64,000 bases of DNA, taken from the NCBI GenBank assembly GCA_050998805.1, contig JBPCPV010000056.1:31141-95140 (forward strand), given 5' to 3'. The notes beneath the pieces are model-generated. The model saw only the letters and a program-made list of their open reading frames with translations. It was not told where the DNA came from and made no database searches. Below are positions 40,873 through 49,845 of this stretch, one piece after another; position 1 is the first letter of the stretch, and each line of letters begins with the position of its first letter. The DNA is from JAICKM01 sp050998805. GTDB lineage: Bacteria > Chloroflexota > Chloroflexia > QHBQ01 > JAICKM01. The translations under genes were made by a program, and so were the position numbers.

Positions 40873-42853
40873 AGCGGCACCCGAACGCCCGCAGCCAGAG
40901 CGCCAGGTTAGTCCAGCGCCAGACCTGCGCCGTCCGCCCGGCGGCCAGCAGCCGGGGCAAGGCGCGGCGCACGGCGGCCAGGTCTAGATAGGCTCCTGCG
41001 CCGCTGTCGGGAGTGAACAGGGCCGTCAGGTGCGGTTGGATGGCGCACAGCCAGACTAACTCCGGCGTCTCAAAGCCCACCTTGTCTCGCCGCCAGACGA
41101 CGGTGCCGGGCAGTAGGTCGGCCACGGCCTGCCGTTGCAGCCACTTGGTCCATCCGGCGTGCAGCCGCCAGGGCGCGCCCTGCCCGAATGCGAACTCGAC
41201 CAGCCGATAATCGAGGAACGGCACGCGTGCCTCGATGGAGAAGGCCATCGAATTGCGGTCTTCATAGCGCAGTAGGGTGGGCAATGAGTCTTCGACCACC
41301 AGCCAGGCCAGGTGATCGTGCAGGCTGCGCCCGGCGCGCACGCCTTCTAGGGGCGGCCCCTCGCTGTCGAGTTGTGATGCCAGGTCGGGGCAGAGGGCGG
41401 CCGCCTGTGCCGCTTGCCGCAGGCGCGCCCGCCGCGCCCGCAATTCCAGGCCGACCGGCCCCTGCTGCGCCGCTGCCCGCGCCAGCAGTCGCCAGGGATT
41501 CAGGTCCGTCACCGCCCCGATAGCCCGCGCCATGCGCCCGGCCTCAGCCCACTGCCCGGCGCGCAGCAACTCGCCCAGCGCGATGGTGAACGGGCGATAG
41601 CCACCCAGCACCTCGTCGGCACCCTGGCCGTCGAGCAGCACCGTCGCGCCGTGGCGGTGGGCCAGGTCCATCACGCACCATTGGGCGAAGATGCTGGTGG
41701 ACTGGAACGGCTCGTCCTGGTGCCAGACCAGCGCGTCCAGATCGGCTAGTAGTCGCTCCGCCGTCGGCACTATCTCGTTGCCCGCCGCCCCGGTGCGCGC
41801 CGTCACCTGTTCAATATAGGCCCGCTCGTTCCAGGGGCCGGACGCGGGATAGACTGCGCTGAATGTCTGCTGGTGGTCGCCCAGCCGTTCCAGGGCGACG
41901 CCGGCCTCAGTGTGTAGCAGTTGCCCGGCCACGGCCACAATGGACGAGGAGTCCAGCCCGCCCGACAGACAGGTGCCCACGGCGACATCGGCCTGCAAAT
42001 GCAGCCGCACCGCATCGGTAAAGAGATCGCGGTACTGCGCGGCGGCCTCGGCTTGCGGCAGCGGGGTAGTCGGCGCGGGGATCGTCCAATAGCGATCCTG
42101 CGTCAGCCCCTGGCGGGTCAGTACCAACGAGTGGGCGGCGGGCAGTGCCTGCACTCCGGTGAAGAACGTCGCGCCCTGCGCCACGCCGGGCATTCGCCCC
42201 TGGGCCAGGTAGCGCGCCACCGCGGCCGGATCGGGCTGAAAACCGACCGCGCCTGCGACCAGCAGCGCCTTGATCTCGGAGGCGAAGGCAAACGCTCCGC
42301 CCGCCGCTTGCGCGTAGTAGAACGGCTTGATTCCGAAGCGGTCGCGCGAGACGAACAATTGCCGCCGCGCCCCATCCCAGATGGCGAACGCCCACATGCC
42401 GTTGAAGCGGCGCACGCAATCCGGTCCCCAGGTTTGATAAGCCGCCAGCAGCACTTCGCTATCGCTGCCGGTCCGGAAGGCAGCGCCCTGCCCCGCCAAC
42501 TCAGTTCGCAATGCCTTGTAGTTGTAAATCTCCCCGTTGAAAATCAGCCAGCAGGAACTGTCGGAGCTTGCCATCGGCTGGTGGCCGGCGGGCGACAGGT
42601 CGAGGATCGCCAGGCGGCGGAAGCCCAGCGCCAGGTCGAACGGTTCATCCGCTACCGCGTCCAGATCGGGCAGTCCCAACGCGGGATCGGTATCCGGCCC
42701 ACCGCAATGGACTACCCGCCCGGTCGCCGTCTGGACCAGGAGATAGCCCTCATCGTTTGGCCCGCGATGGCGCAGGGCCGCCGTCGCCCGCCGCAGTGCC
42801 GCCCGGTCCACCGGCTGTCCATCTCGTTGCCGGAACCCGCAAATGCCGCACAT
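40865..42853 (-). CDS. asnB: Asparagine synthase (glutamine-hydrolysing)
   Basis: 662 residues. The N-terminal glutaminase has the nucleophile Cys2 (MCGICGF) and 'FNGEIYNYKALRTEL'. The synthetase domain has the PPi loop SGGLDSSS. Full length for AsnB. It makes asparagine from aspartate, ATP and glutamine. Members in polysaccharide clusters often amidate uronic acids or other sugar carboxylates instead, and this copy sits between glycosyltransferase genes. The TATAAT on the minus strand near 42898 and GAGGTGATGTAATG fit its start. Confidence 0.94.
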   Translation of the reverse strand: MCGICGFRQRDGQPVDRAALRRATAALRHRGPNDEGYLLVQTATGRVVHCGGPDTDPALGLPDLDAVADEPFDLALGFRRLAILDLSPAGHQPMASSDSSCWLIFNGEIYNYKALRTELAGQGAAFRTGSDSEVLLAAYQTWGPDCVRRFNGMWAFAIWDGARRQLFVSRDRFGIKPFYYAQAAGGAFAFASEIKALLVAGAVGFQPDPAAVARYLAQGRMPGVAQGATFFTGVQALPAAHSLVLTRQGLTQDRYWTIPAPTTPLPQAEAAAQYRDLFTDAVRLHLQADVAVGTCLSGGLDSSSIVAVAGQLLHTEAGVALERLGDHQQTFSAVYPASGPWNERAYIEQVTARTGAAGNEIVPTAERLLADLDALVWHQDEPFQSTSIFAQWCVMDLAHRHGATVLLDGQGADEVLGGYRPFTIALGELLRAGQWAEAGRMARAIGAVTDLNPWRLLARAAAQQGPVGLELRARRARLRQAAQAAALCPDLASQLDSEGPPLEGVRAGRSLHDHLAWLVVEDSLPTLLRYEDRNSMAFSIEARVPFLDYRLVEFAFGQGAPWRLHAGWTKWLQRQAVADLLPGTVVWRRDKVGFETPELVWLCAIQPHLTALFTPDSGAGAYLDLAAVRRALPRLLAAGRTAQVWRWTNLALWLRAFGCRYG

Positions 42854-42945
42854 TACATCACCTCAACTGCCAGGGCACCCGTGCCCACATCGTTTGTCAT
42901 TATAGGCAGAGGAGCGACGCGCGTCAATGCGCTGGGCACGCCAGG

Positions 42946-42974
42946 TTGAATCGGGCCGCGCGTTCCCGTATACT
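42946..42974 (+). promoter_or_regulatory. Promoter toward the methyltransferase-flippase genes
   Basis: TTGAAT (42946-42951), 17-base spacer, TATACT (42969-42974), about 120 bases before the ATG at 43097. It is divergent from the asnB promoter. Confidence 0.6.
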
Positions 42975-43096
42975 GTTACGGAAAGCTATGATCACCATCT
43001 CCCCCACTCCACTGGTCTGCTATTCCTATATGTCAGCCATTATTCTCAATGGCGGCCAATGGGGCCGCACCACGACAGAAGCAGGAGCGTCAGCTC

Positions 43097-43960
43097 ATGC
43101 CTAGTCTCGTGGACCTGCGTGTCCTGGTCCTCACCGGCGCAGCCCGTAACGTAGCGACTCAGGCGACCCTCGACCTGTTAGAGCAGCGGACGACCACCGA
43201 CACCCTGCTCAGTGACTCAGGCTTGCGGACAATGCTGCGGGTCGGCAAGCGACTGCTGTTGGGACGAGACGATCTAATCCTGCTGCTGGGGGTATCCACC
43301 TGGCTGCGCTTACTGGTGACATTAGGTGGACGCCTCCGGCGACGGCCCGTGCTGGCGGTCAGAAGGCTGACTGCTCAACGAGGTGGGGAGCGGCTCTTGC
43401 ACGTGGTGGCCCGCGCGGCTGGACGACCATTGGCCGCAGCTGGCCGACGGCCGTTGCGGCTGGACGTAGGCTGCGGCAGCCAGGTGCGGCGCGGCTTCGT
43501 CGGTATAGATGCCCGGCGGACTGTAGCGACGGCGATTGTGGCCGATGCGCGGGCCATCGCCGTGGAGGATGGCGTGGCGGACGAGGTGTACGCCGGCTGC
43601 TTGCTGGAACATTTCGACGACCCTCATCAGGTCTTGCGCGAAATCCACCGTGTGCTGCGGCCCGACGGCCAGGCGGTGCTGCGCCTGCCCAATCTTGGCA
43701 CCTACTCGTCGCACCTCGACACCACGCACCGTTTCCTAGCCGACCTGGCCCTTTGGCGGCACATCCTCGGAGGCTATTTCGTCGAGGTGCGGGTCGAGCC
43801 GGTGGGCACCAAGTACCGCGATAATCCCTGGCTGGTGCGGGTGAATTGGGTACTCGTCAACCTGCTGGGCTGGTACGAACTGGCGCAGGGCTGGGACTTC
43901 ATCTGCAGCCGGCGCAAAGCCAAGCCAACCATTGAGTATATCGGCTGGTGGGAAGAGTAG
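43097..43960 (+). CDS. Class I SAM-dependent methyltransferase
   Basis: 287 residues from ATG 43097 (CAGGAG upstream). A basic N-terminal ~115 residues precede the methyltransferase core: motif I 'RLDVGCGSQVRRGFVGIDAR', then 'ADEVYAGCLLEHFDDPHQVL' and 'VLRPDGQAVLRLPNLG'. This is the Methyltransf_11 type common in polysaccharide loci, where it methylates sugar hydroxyls. The next gene, a flippase, starts 39 bases later. Confidence 0.87.
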   Translation: MPSLVDLRVLVLTGAARNVATQATLDLLEQRTTTDTLLSDSGLRTMLRVGKRLLLGRDDLILLLGVSTWLRLLVTLGGRLRRRPVLAVRRLTAQRGGERLLHVVARAAGRPLAAAGRRPLRLDVGCGSQVRRGFVGIDARRTVATAIVADARAIAVEDGVADEVYAGCLLEHFDDPHQVLREIHRVLRPDGQAVLRLPNLGTYSSHLDTTHRFLADLALWRHILGGYFVEVRVEPVGTKYRDNPWLVRVNWVLVNLLGWYELAQGWDFICSRRKAKPTIEYIGWWEE

Positions 43961-43998
43961 ATGCGCCCGCTCTGCGCCCGGGTGAGGAGTATGCTGGT

Positions 43999-45336
43999 GT
44001 GAGCATCGGCAAAAACGCGACCATCGGTTTGCTGACTAACCTGCTGGTGCTTGGGCTGGGCATCCTGATCAGCGTGGTGCTGACGCGGCGCTTCGGTCCG
44101 GATCAACGGGGCGTTTACGCGATCCTGGTGACAACCAATGCCCTGCTGGCAAGTATGGCTGCCCTGAGCGTGGGCACGGCCTGCGGGCCATTGTTGGCGC
44201 GCGGGCGTTATCGCCTAGGCGAGATTCACACTGCCGCGCTGGTCCTGGCGCTAATACTCGGTGCCATCAGCCTGATCGCCACCAGCGTCGCCTTCCTCTT
44301 CTTGCGCGACAGCGTATTCCAGAACGTGCCATATACCTATCTGCTCGTGGCGCTGCTCTTGGTGTCGCCCGCCATTTATCAACTCTATTGGACAATGATG
44401 ATGATCGGGATGAACCGGATCGTGTTGATGAATAAACTGGCGCTGGCGATAAATCTGGGTAACGCGGGGTTAATGTTACTGACAGTAGGCGTGCTGCGGG
44501 CGGGGCTGCCCGGCTTCCTGGCGGCCTGGAGCATCAGCACGTTGGTCGGGACCGGGGCGGAGATCTTGGTGGCCGGGCGGTTGGAGCGGCCTGTCTGGCC
44601 GCTCCGCCGGGTCGTTGTGCGCGACCTGCTCGGTACCGGCTTACGGCTGCACGGGGCCGCCGTGGCTCATTACATCTTCCTACGCTTCGATGTCTACCTG
44701 GTGAACGCGCTGGTGGGCACCGCGGGGGTCGGCGTCTACTCGCTCGCCACGTCTCTGGCCGAAAAGCTCTGGCTGCCGTTCCAGACGTTGAACGACTCGT
44801 CTATCGCCCGTATCGCCCAATTACCCCGCGCGGAAGCCGCCCTGCTCACGGCGAAGGTGACCCGCACCGGTCTGCTGCTCGTGCTGGGCCTGGCCCTCCC
44901 GTTCGCCGCCGTCAGCGGCTGGCTGATCCCGTTCATGTACGGGTCGGCATTCGCCGCCACCGTGACACCCCTGATTATTCTACTCTGCGGCACCCCCGCC
45001 TTCGCCACGATGCTGGTTCTCAACAGCTACATTCTGGGGCAAATGGAGCGCCCCGGCCTGCTCTCACTCATCGCCTGGTTCCAACTTGCCGTCAGCATCC
45101 CATTCTATCTGGTGCTGGTCGGGACGGCGGGCATCATCGGCGCGGCGACAGCCTCAACCGTGACCTACCTGCTGGCCCTGGTCTGCACCCTGGCCGTCTT
45201 CCTGCGCGACAGCCACCTGCCTGTGCAGCAGGTGCTGCTGCCCCGCCGGACCGACTTCCGCGATTACCTGCGGGTGGCGCGCGCGGGGTTGGCGCGCGTG
45301 CCGCTCTTGCGGCGCTACGCGGGCCGTCTCTTTTGA
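43999..45336 (+). CDS. Polysaccharide flippase (Wzx/MOP superfamily)
   Basis: 445 residues from GTG 43999 with GAGGAG at 43984-43989. About 12-14 hydrophobic helices. It begins 'IGLLTNLLVLGLGILISVVL' with 'TRRFGPDQRGVYAIL', the signature of Wzx-like lipid-linked oligosaccharide flippases. It should move undecaprenyl-linked repeat units to the outer face of the membrane. It is cotranscribed with the methyltransferase; surrounding glycosyltransferases provide the substrate. No polymerase (Wzy) is recognised in the window. Confidence 0.9.
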   Translation: MSIGKNATIGLLTNLLVLGLGILISVVLTRRFGPDQRGVYAILVTTNALLASMAALSVGTACGPLLARGRYRLGEIHTAALVLALILGAISLIATSVAFLFLRDSVFQNVPYTYLLVALLLVSPAIYQLYWTMMMIGMNRIVLMNKLALAINLGNAGLMLLTVGVLRAGLPGFLAAWSISTLVGTGAEILVAGRLERPVWPLRRVVVRDLLGTGLRLHGAAVAHYIFLRFDVYLVNALVGTAGVGVYSLATSLAEKLWLPFQTLNDSSIARIAQLPRAEAALLTAKVTRTGLLLVLGLALPFAAVSGWLIPFMYGSAFAATVTPLIILLCGTPAFATMLVLNSYILGQMERPGLLSLIAWFQLAVSIPFYLVLVGTAGIIGAATASTVTYLLALVCTLAVFLRDSHLPVQQVLLPRRTDFRDYLRVARAGLARVPLLRRYAGRLF

Positions 45337-45370
45337 TCGCGCTGGGGGCCTACTCTCCGGGATTCCCAAC

Positions 45371-46411
45371 TCAAAATCGGCTACGGCGGCCTGGTTTCAG
45401 ATCGAGCAGCACAGCGAGCAGATCACGCTCTCGGCGTTCGAGCGCGAAGTTCGCAACGATCCATGCACGCAAGGCTTGTCGTTGCTGCGGCAAGGCGGCA
45501 CCGGCGTGCAGGACGGCGGCGGCGGTTGCCTGGGGATCGTCTAAGGGTATGTACTCGACCAGGCCGCCCGTCACCTCCGGCAATGAAAACCGGTCAGTGA
45601 CCACCGGCACAGCTCCGCAGGCCATGGCTTCCGCCACCGCGATGCCGAACCCTTCGTGGACCGATGCCTGCACATAGCACCATGCCCGCCGGTAGAGGTC
45701 GCGTAGTTCTTCGGCGGGTAGGAACCGCTCGATAAACTCCACGTTCGCGGGGGCGATCTGCCGTAGGGCGGCCAGCGAATTATCCGGCGAGACGCCGACT
45801 AGGGCAAAGCGCACGTCAGGGGCGAACCGGGCCGCTTCCACAAACGTCCACAACCCTTTTTGAAGGATCGCGGCCTGGGTGACGGGCGAGACCGTCAGCG
45901 CCAATGGTGAGCGCCCCGTCGCCGGTGCCAGGGCGAAAAAGGCCGTATCAATGCCCGGATAGATCACCGCGCATCGGCGAGGATGGGCATAGTGGGCCAC
46001 CTGCTGCGCTGCCGACCGCGAGAAGGGCAACGTCAGATCGGCCAAGCGCAGGGTCGGTTTCAACAGGAGGCGAAAGAGTGGGTAGCGCATGGCCCCAAAC
46101 CCGATGGCGGGGATGCTCGCCACATCAAACCCCCCTGTGATAAACACGACTTTCACGCCGCACAGCTTACCCAGGAGGGTCAGCGCCAGCGCATAGCTCG
46201 GCACGATAAACCACAGCAACAACACGTCCGGCCGGTTGCGCCTTAAGCAGCGCAGGACACTCAGCAAGAGTTGTCGCTTGCCGCGGGTATGCACGACCAC
46301 ATCCAGATCGAAATGCCGGCGCAGCAGATCCAGATCGGTCTGCATGAACGCGGCCGGCGCATAGGGTAGGATCAGCAACACTTTGAGGATCGCCATTTCA
46401 GTCTCGGCCAT
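45371..46411 (-). CDS. Glycosyltransferase family 4
   Basis: 346 residues. 'KVLLILPYAPAAFMQTDLDL' starts the acceptor domain, 'VVFITGGFDVASIPAIGFG' follows, and the donor domain has 'VIYPGIDTAFFAL' and the EX7E motif in 'EGFGIAVAEAMACGAVPVV' (both Glu present). A TATAAT on the minus strand near 46437 lies within the end of the preceding gene, so it may have its own promoter. Part of the polysaccharide cluster; sugar and linkage unknown. Confidence 0.9.
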   Translation of the reverse strand: MAETEMAILKVLLILPYAPAAFMQTDLDLLRRHFDLDVVVHTRGKRQLLLSVLRCLRRNRPDVLLLWFIVPSYALALTLLGKLCGVKVVFITGGFDVASIPAIGFGAMRYPLFRLLLKPTLRLADLTLPFSRSAAQQVAHYAHPRRCAVIYPGIDTAFFALAPATGRSPLALTVSPVTQAAILQKGLWTFVEAARFAPDVRFALVGVSPDNSLAALRQIAPANVEFIERFLPAEELRDLYRRAWCYVQASVHEGFGIAVAEAMACGAVPVVTDRFSLPEVTGGLVEYIPLDDPQATAAAVLHAGAALPQQRQALRAWIVANFALERRERDLLAVLLDLKPGRRSRF

Positions 46412-46414
46412 GAA

Positions 46415-47443
46415 TCATTTCGCCGCCTCTGACACATTATACCATTGCACCACAGCCTCCGCCACTCTGTGCATCTCATGCACCCGCTCCGCGTAGGCAA
46501 CCCCCGCCTGCCCCAGCTCGGCGCGCCGCCCCGCGTCCTGCACCAGGCGCTCCAACACGTCGTAGACCGTGCCCGGTTCCGCGCTGACTATCGGCAGGTC
46601 GGGCGGGTAATGGCGGCGCAGGTCGTCGCGGATGCGGCAGACGACCGGCCTGCCGACTGCCATCGCCTCGACCGAGAAGGTGCCGTAAGCGCCGATCATA
46701 AGCTGGTCCACAACAATGTCGCCGGCGGCGACGAAGGCAGGCACGTCGGCGGCCGGGACGCCTTCGAGCACGTGCAGCTCGACCGGGTATCCCGCCGCCT
46801 TCAGCCGCTCAACCGCGTCCAGCAGGTAGTGCGTGCCCTTGATCTCGCGGTCGGTCGGCGCGTGCAAGATGCGGAGCGGGTCGGCGGAGGTCGGCGGCGT
46901 GGCGCGGGGCGGGGCGGGCGTCCAGCGCGACGTATCCACCGGGCCGGGCATCAGCACCGCGCCCGGCACGTCGTCGAGCAAGTCGGGCGTGGAGACGAAG
47001 ACCGCGTCGGCATAGTGCAACGGTGGGCGGCGCTTGCCCAGGCAGACGAGCGACACGCACTCATGGCAGCCGCTGATCTCGTACTTAGCCAGGTTGGCGG
47101 CCCGGCTCCGCACGTCGCAGCCGCAGAAGTGGAAGATGATCCGCTTGCCGAGCGCCCTCAGCATCGGCAGGTCGGGGAAGGGCCAGGGGAAGAGCGTGTT
47201 CCCGAAGTAGAGGTGGAACACGTCGTAGCGCCGCATCGCCCCGAGAGCAAACGCCCCCACCGCCGCGCCCTTAGCCACCGGCCCGCGCCTCGCCTCGAGG
47301 TGGAGGCTGCGGTCGGTGCCGAACGCCATCCGGCGCGAGATGTACTCGACCGAGGTTGCGTCGTAGCCGAGGTCGCGCTCCGCCCGCGCGAGCAGTCCGG
47401 CGATCCCGGCGATGTTCGTTGGTGCATGCAAAATGCGTGTCAC
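46415..47443 (-). CDS. Glycosyltransferase-like protein with Cys-rich motif
   Basis: 342 residues from GTG 47443, which overlaps the fusion gene's stop (GTGA). The N-terminal half has 'ILHAPTNIAGIAGLLARAER' and an unusual Cys set, 'FHFCGCDVRSR' and 'EISGCHECVSLVCLGKR', that could bind a metal. The C-terminal half is a GT4-like donor domain ('ILHAPTDREIKGTHYLLDAV', 'GTFSVEAMAVGRPVVCRIRD'), with the first Glu of EX7E replaced. It is translationally coupled to the nucleotide-sugar enzymes and probably uses their product. Confidence 0.85.
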   Translation of the reverse strand: MTRILHAPTNIAGIAGLLARAERDLGYDATSVEYISRRMAFGTDRSLHLEARRGPVAKGAAVGAFALGAMRRYDVFHLYFGNTLFPWPFPDLPMLRALGKRIIFHFCGCDVRSRAANLAKYEISGCHECVSLVCLGKRRPPLHYADAVFVSTPDLLDDVPGAVLMPGPVDTSRWTPAPPRATPPTSADPLRILHAPTDREIKGTHYLLDAVERLKAAGYPVELHVLEGVPAADVPAFVAAGDIVVDQLMIGAYGTFSVEAMAVGRPVVCRIRDDLRRHYPPDLPIVSAEPGTVYDVLERLVQDAGRRAELGQAGVAYAERVHEMHRVAEAVVQWYNVSEAAK

Positions 47444-49845
47444 CGCCCGATACCTAAGTAGGCCATCCCTGCCGCATGTATCGTTTCCCGCGCGGGGGCG
47501 TCGAGCGCGTTGCGGCCGTCGAGGACGGCTCGGCAGCCGTTCGCAGCGAGCGCGGCCCAGTCGAGGCCGGCGAAGGCTCGGTGCGGGGCTTGCATGATCA
47601 CGGCGTCTACCGCCGGCAGAGCGGCGACATCGGCCGGCTCTGCACCTGTGCCAGCGAGTTCGGCGTCGGTGAAGAGCGGGTCGCAGATCAGGGGCAGCGC
47701 GCCTGCCTGCCGCAACTCGCGGATCAGCGTCTTCGCTGCGGAGAAGGCCGGCTCCTTCACGTTCTCCCGATAGCTGTAGCCGAGGATCAGCACACGCCGC
47801 CCCGCCAGGCCGCCGATCTCGTTCGCCAGACGCCCCAGCGCCCAGGCCGCCATGCCATCGTTCGCCTCGCGGGCGGCGCGGGGCAGCGTCAGCTCGCCGC
47901 CCGCGTCGTCGCCGATCAGGAAGTAAGGGTAGACCGGGATGCAGTGCCCGCCGACGCCGATGCCGGGGTTGTGGATGTGTGAATAAGGCTGGGAGTTTGC
48001 CGCCGCGATAGCCTGGTCAACCTCCAGGCCGCGCCGGGCCGCGTAGCGCGCGAACTCCCCCGCCAGAGCGATGTTCACGTCACGGTAGGTCGTTTCGAGC
48101 AGCTTGACCAACTCCGCCGTCTCAGCGTCCTGCACTGCCAGCACCTCGGCCCCGTCGAGCGCCTCGCGGTAGAAGGCGACAGCCGCCTCGGTGGACGCAT
48201 CGTCCACGCCGCCGACGATCTTCGGGTAGCTCGCCAGGTCGCGGAAGATCCGCCCGCTGTAGACCCGCTCGGGGCTGAACGCGAGCGCGAAGTCCCGCCC
48301 CATCCGCAGCCCCGACCCGGCTTCGAGCATCGGCCCGAGCTGGTCTCGCGTGGTGCCGACCGGCAGCGTCGTCTCATAGATCACCAGCGTGCCCAGTTTC
48401 AGCCCTCGCGCCACGTCGCCCGTCGCCGCGTCAACCGCGCGGTAGTCCACGGCCCGCGCCTCATCCACCATGAGCGGCACGATCACGACGACGACATCGC
48501 TCTCGGAGACTGCGGCGGCGGTGTCGGTCGTCGCGGTCAGCAAGCCGTCGCTCACCGCCTGGGCCACACGCTCGGCCAGCCCCGGCTCCTCGATGATCGG
48601 GCACTCCCCCGCGCCGACCGCCTCGACCACCGCCGGGTTGATGTCGCAGCCGATCACCCGCATCCCCCGCCCCGCGAACTGCGCCGCCAGCGGCAGCCCG
48701 ATCTTCCCCAGACCGACGACCGCGATGCGGAGTGCGGAGTGCGTGTCGTCTTCCGCATCCCTATCCGCGAAGGGCTGACGGCTGACGGCTGACGGCTGAC
48801 GGCTGATGGCTGATGGCTGGTTACTGACCACCGACCAATGACCACTGACCACTTCGTTCGACAGTCCCGCGGCGACGATCTGCTGGGTGATCTCGACTGC
48901 TTTGAGGCCGTCCTCGCCGGAGACGATGGCGTTGCCCTCGCCGCGTACTGCGGCGACGAAGCCCTCCAGCTCGCGGCGGAGAGGCTCGGCGCGGTCGAGG
49001 CGGAGGCGCATCATGTTGCCCTCGCTCACCCCGGCGATTGTGCTGATCGCGTCCCACTGGCTGTTGATGTAGTCGTTCTCGTAGAAGTAGAGATCCTGAG
49101 TCAGGTAGTTCACCTGGAACATCCCGCGCTCGCCGGTGATCGTCAGCTCTCGGATCTTCGTCGGCGTGAGCCAGTTGATGTCGAGCACGCCTATCGTGCC
49201 GTCGTCGAAGCGGAGCAGGCCGGAGAGGAGATCCTCGTGCTCGGTGTGTATCCGGCGGGCCGTCTCCGCGTAGACGCGGGAGACTTCGACCCCGCTCAGG
49301 TAGCGCATGATGTCCACATCGTGCGTCGCCAGGTCCACCACGACGCCCACATCGCGCACACGGGCCGGGAAGGGGCCGAGCCGCCGTGCATGCATCTGGA
49401 AGACGCGGCCGAGCGCGCCCGCCCCCAGCCGCGCCTTCAGCTCGGTCAGCGCCGGGTTGTAGCGTTCGACATGGCCGACCGCCAACACCAGCCCGGCGGC
49501 GTGGGCGGCCTCGATTATCTGCCGCCCCTCCTCGACGGTGAAGGCGAGCGGCTTTTCGACCAGCAGGTGGACGCCGTGGGCTATAGTCTCGAGCGCGACC
49601 GGCAGGTGGGCGAGCGTCGGTACGGCAATCGTGACCAGGTCGGGGCGGGCGGCTTCAAGCAGCGCCGCCGGAGCGCCGAAGTGGGGCACGCCGAAGCTGC
49701 GCCCCGCCCGCGCCGCAGTCTCCGGGTCTGCATCGGCGACCCCGACAAGCTCGACGCCCGGCAGCTCGCGGTAGACCCGACAATGGTTGCGGCCCATCGC
49801 CCCAACCCCGATCACCGCCGCCCGCAATACCTTGCCCTCGCTCAC
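47440..49845 (-). CDS. Fusion: Gfo/Idh/MocA oxidoreductase (WbpB-like) + nucleotide-sugar dehydrogenase (WbpA-like)
   Basis: 801 residues. Residues 1-330 are an NAD-dependent Gfo/Idh/MocA protein ('AAVIGVGAMGRNHCRVYREL', 'VEKPLAFTVEEG', 'DLATHDVDIMRYL') like WbpB/WlbA, which oxidise C3 of UDP-N-acetylglucosaminuronate. Residues ~377-801 are a complete NDP-sugar 6-dehydrogenase ('RIAVVGLGKIGLPLAAQFAG', catalytic Cys635 in 'GVGGHCIPVYPYF'). The two enzymes are normally separate, consecutive in the pathway to UDP-2,3-diacetamido-2,3-dideoxyuronates. The joint (331-376) is encoded by heptamer repeats. An ATGA overlap couples it to the WbpD-like gene upstream. The aminotransferase (WbpE) is not in the window. 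Confidence 0.88.
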   Translation of the reverse strand: MSEGKVLRAAVIGVGAMGRNHCRVYRELPGVELVGVADADPETAARAGRSFGVPHFGAPAALLEAARPDLVTIAVPTLAHLPVALETIAHGVHLLVEKPLAFTVEEGRQIIEAAHAAGLVLAVGHVERYNPALTELKARLGAGALGRVFQMHARRLGPFPARVRDVGVVVDLATHDVDIMRYLSGVEVSRVYAETARRIHTEHEDLLSGLLRFDDGTIGVLDINWLTPTKIRELTITGERGMFQVNYLTQDLYFYENDYINSQWDAISTIAGVSEGNMMRLRLDRAEPLRRELEGFVAAVRGEGNAIVSGEDGLKAVEITQQIVAAGLSNEVVSGHWSVVSNQPSAISRQPSAVSRQPFADRDAEDDTHSALRIAVVGLGKIGLPLAAQFAGRGMRVIGCDINPAVVEAVGAGECPIIEEPGLAERVAQAVSDGLLTATTDTAAAVSESDVVVVIVPLMVDEARAVDYRAVDAATGDVARGLKLGTLVIYETTLPVGTTRDQLGPMLEAGSGLRMGRDFALAFSPERVYSGRIFRDLASYPKIVGGVDDASTEAAVAFYREALDGAEVLAVQDAETAELVKLLETTYRDVNIALAGEFARYAARRGLEVDQAIAAANSQPYSHIHNPGIGVGGHCIPVYPYFLIGDDAGGELTLPRAAREANDGMAAWALGRLANEIGGLAGRRVLILGYSYRENVKEPAFSAAKTLIRELRQAGALPLICDPLFTDAELAGTGAEPADVAALPAVDAVIMQAPHRAFAGLDWAALAANGCRAVLDGRNALDAPARETIHAAGMAYLGIGR
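48720..48855. repeat. Heptamer arrays forming the joint of the fused enzyme
   Basis: Three unit types occur in a row: GCGGAGT (48724-48743), GGCTGAC/GGCTGAT (48773-48820) and GACCACT/GACCAAT-like (48820-48852). They are read in frame as 'SAISRQPSAVSRQP' and 'VVSGHWSVVSNQP' between the two enzyme domains. Confidence 0.9.
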
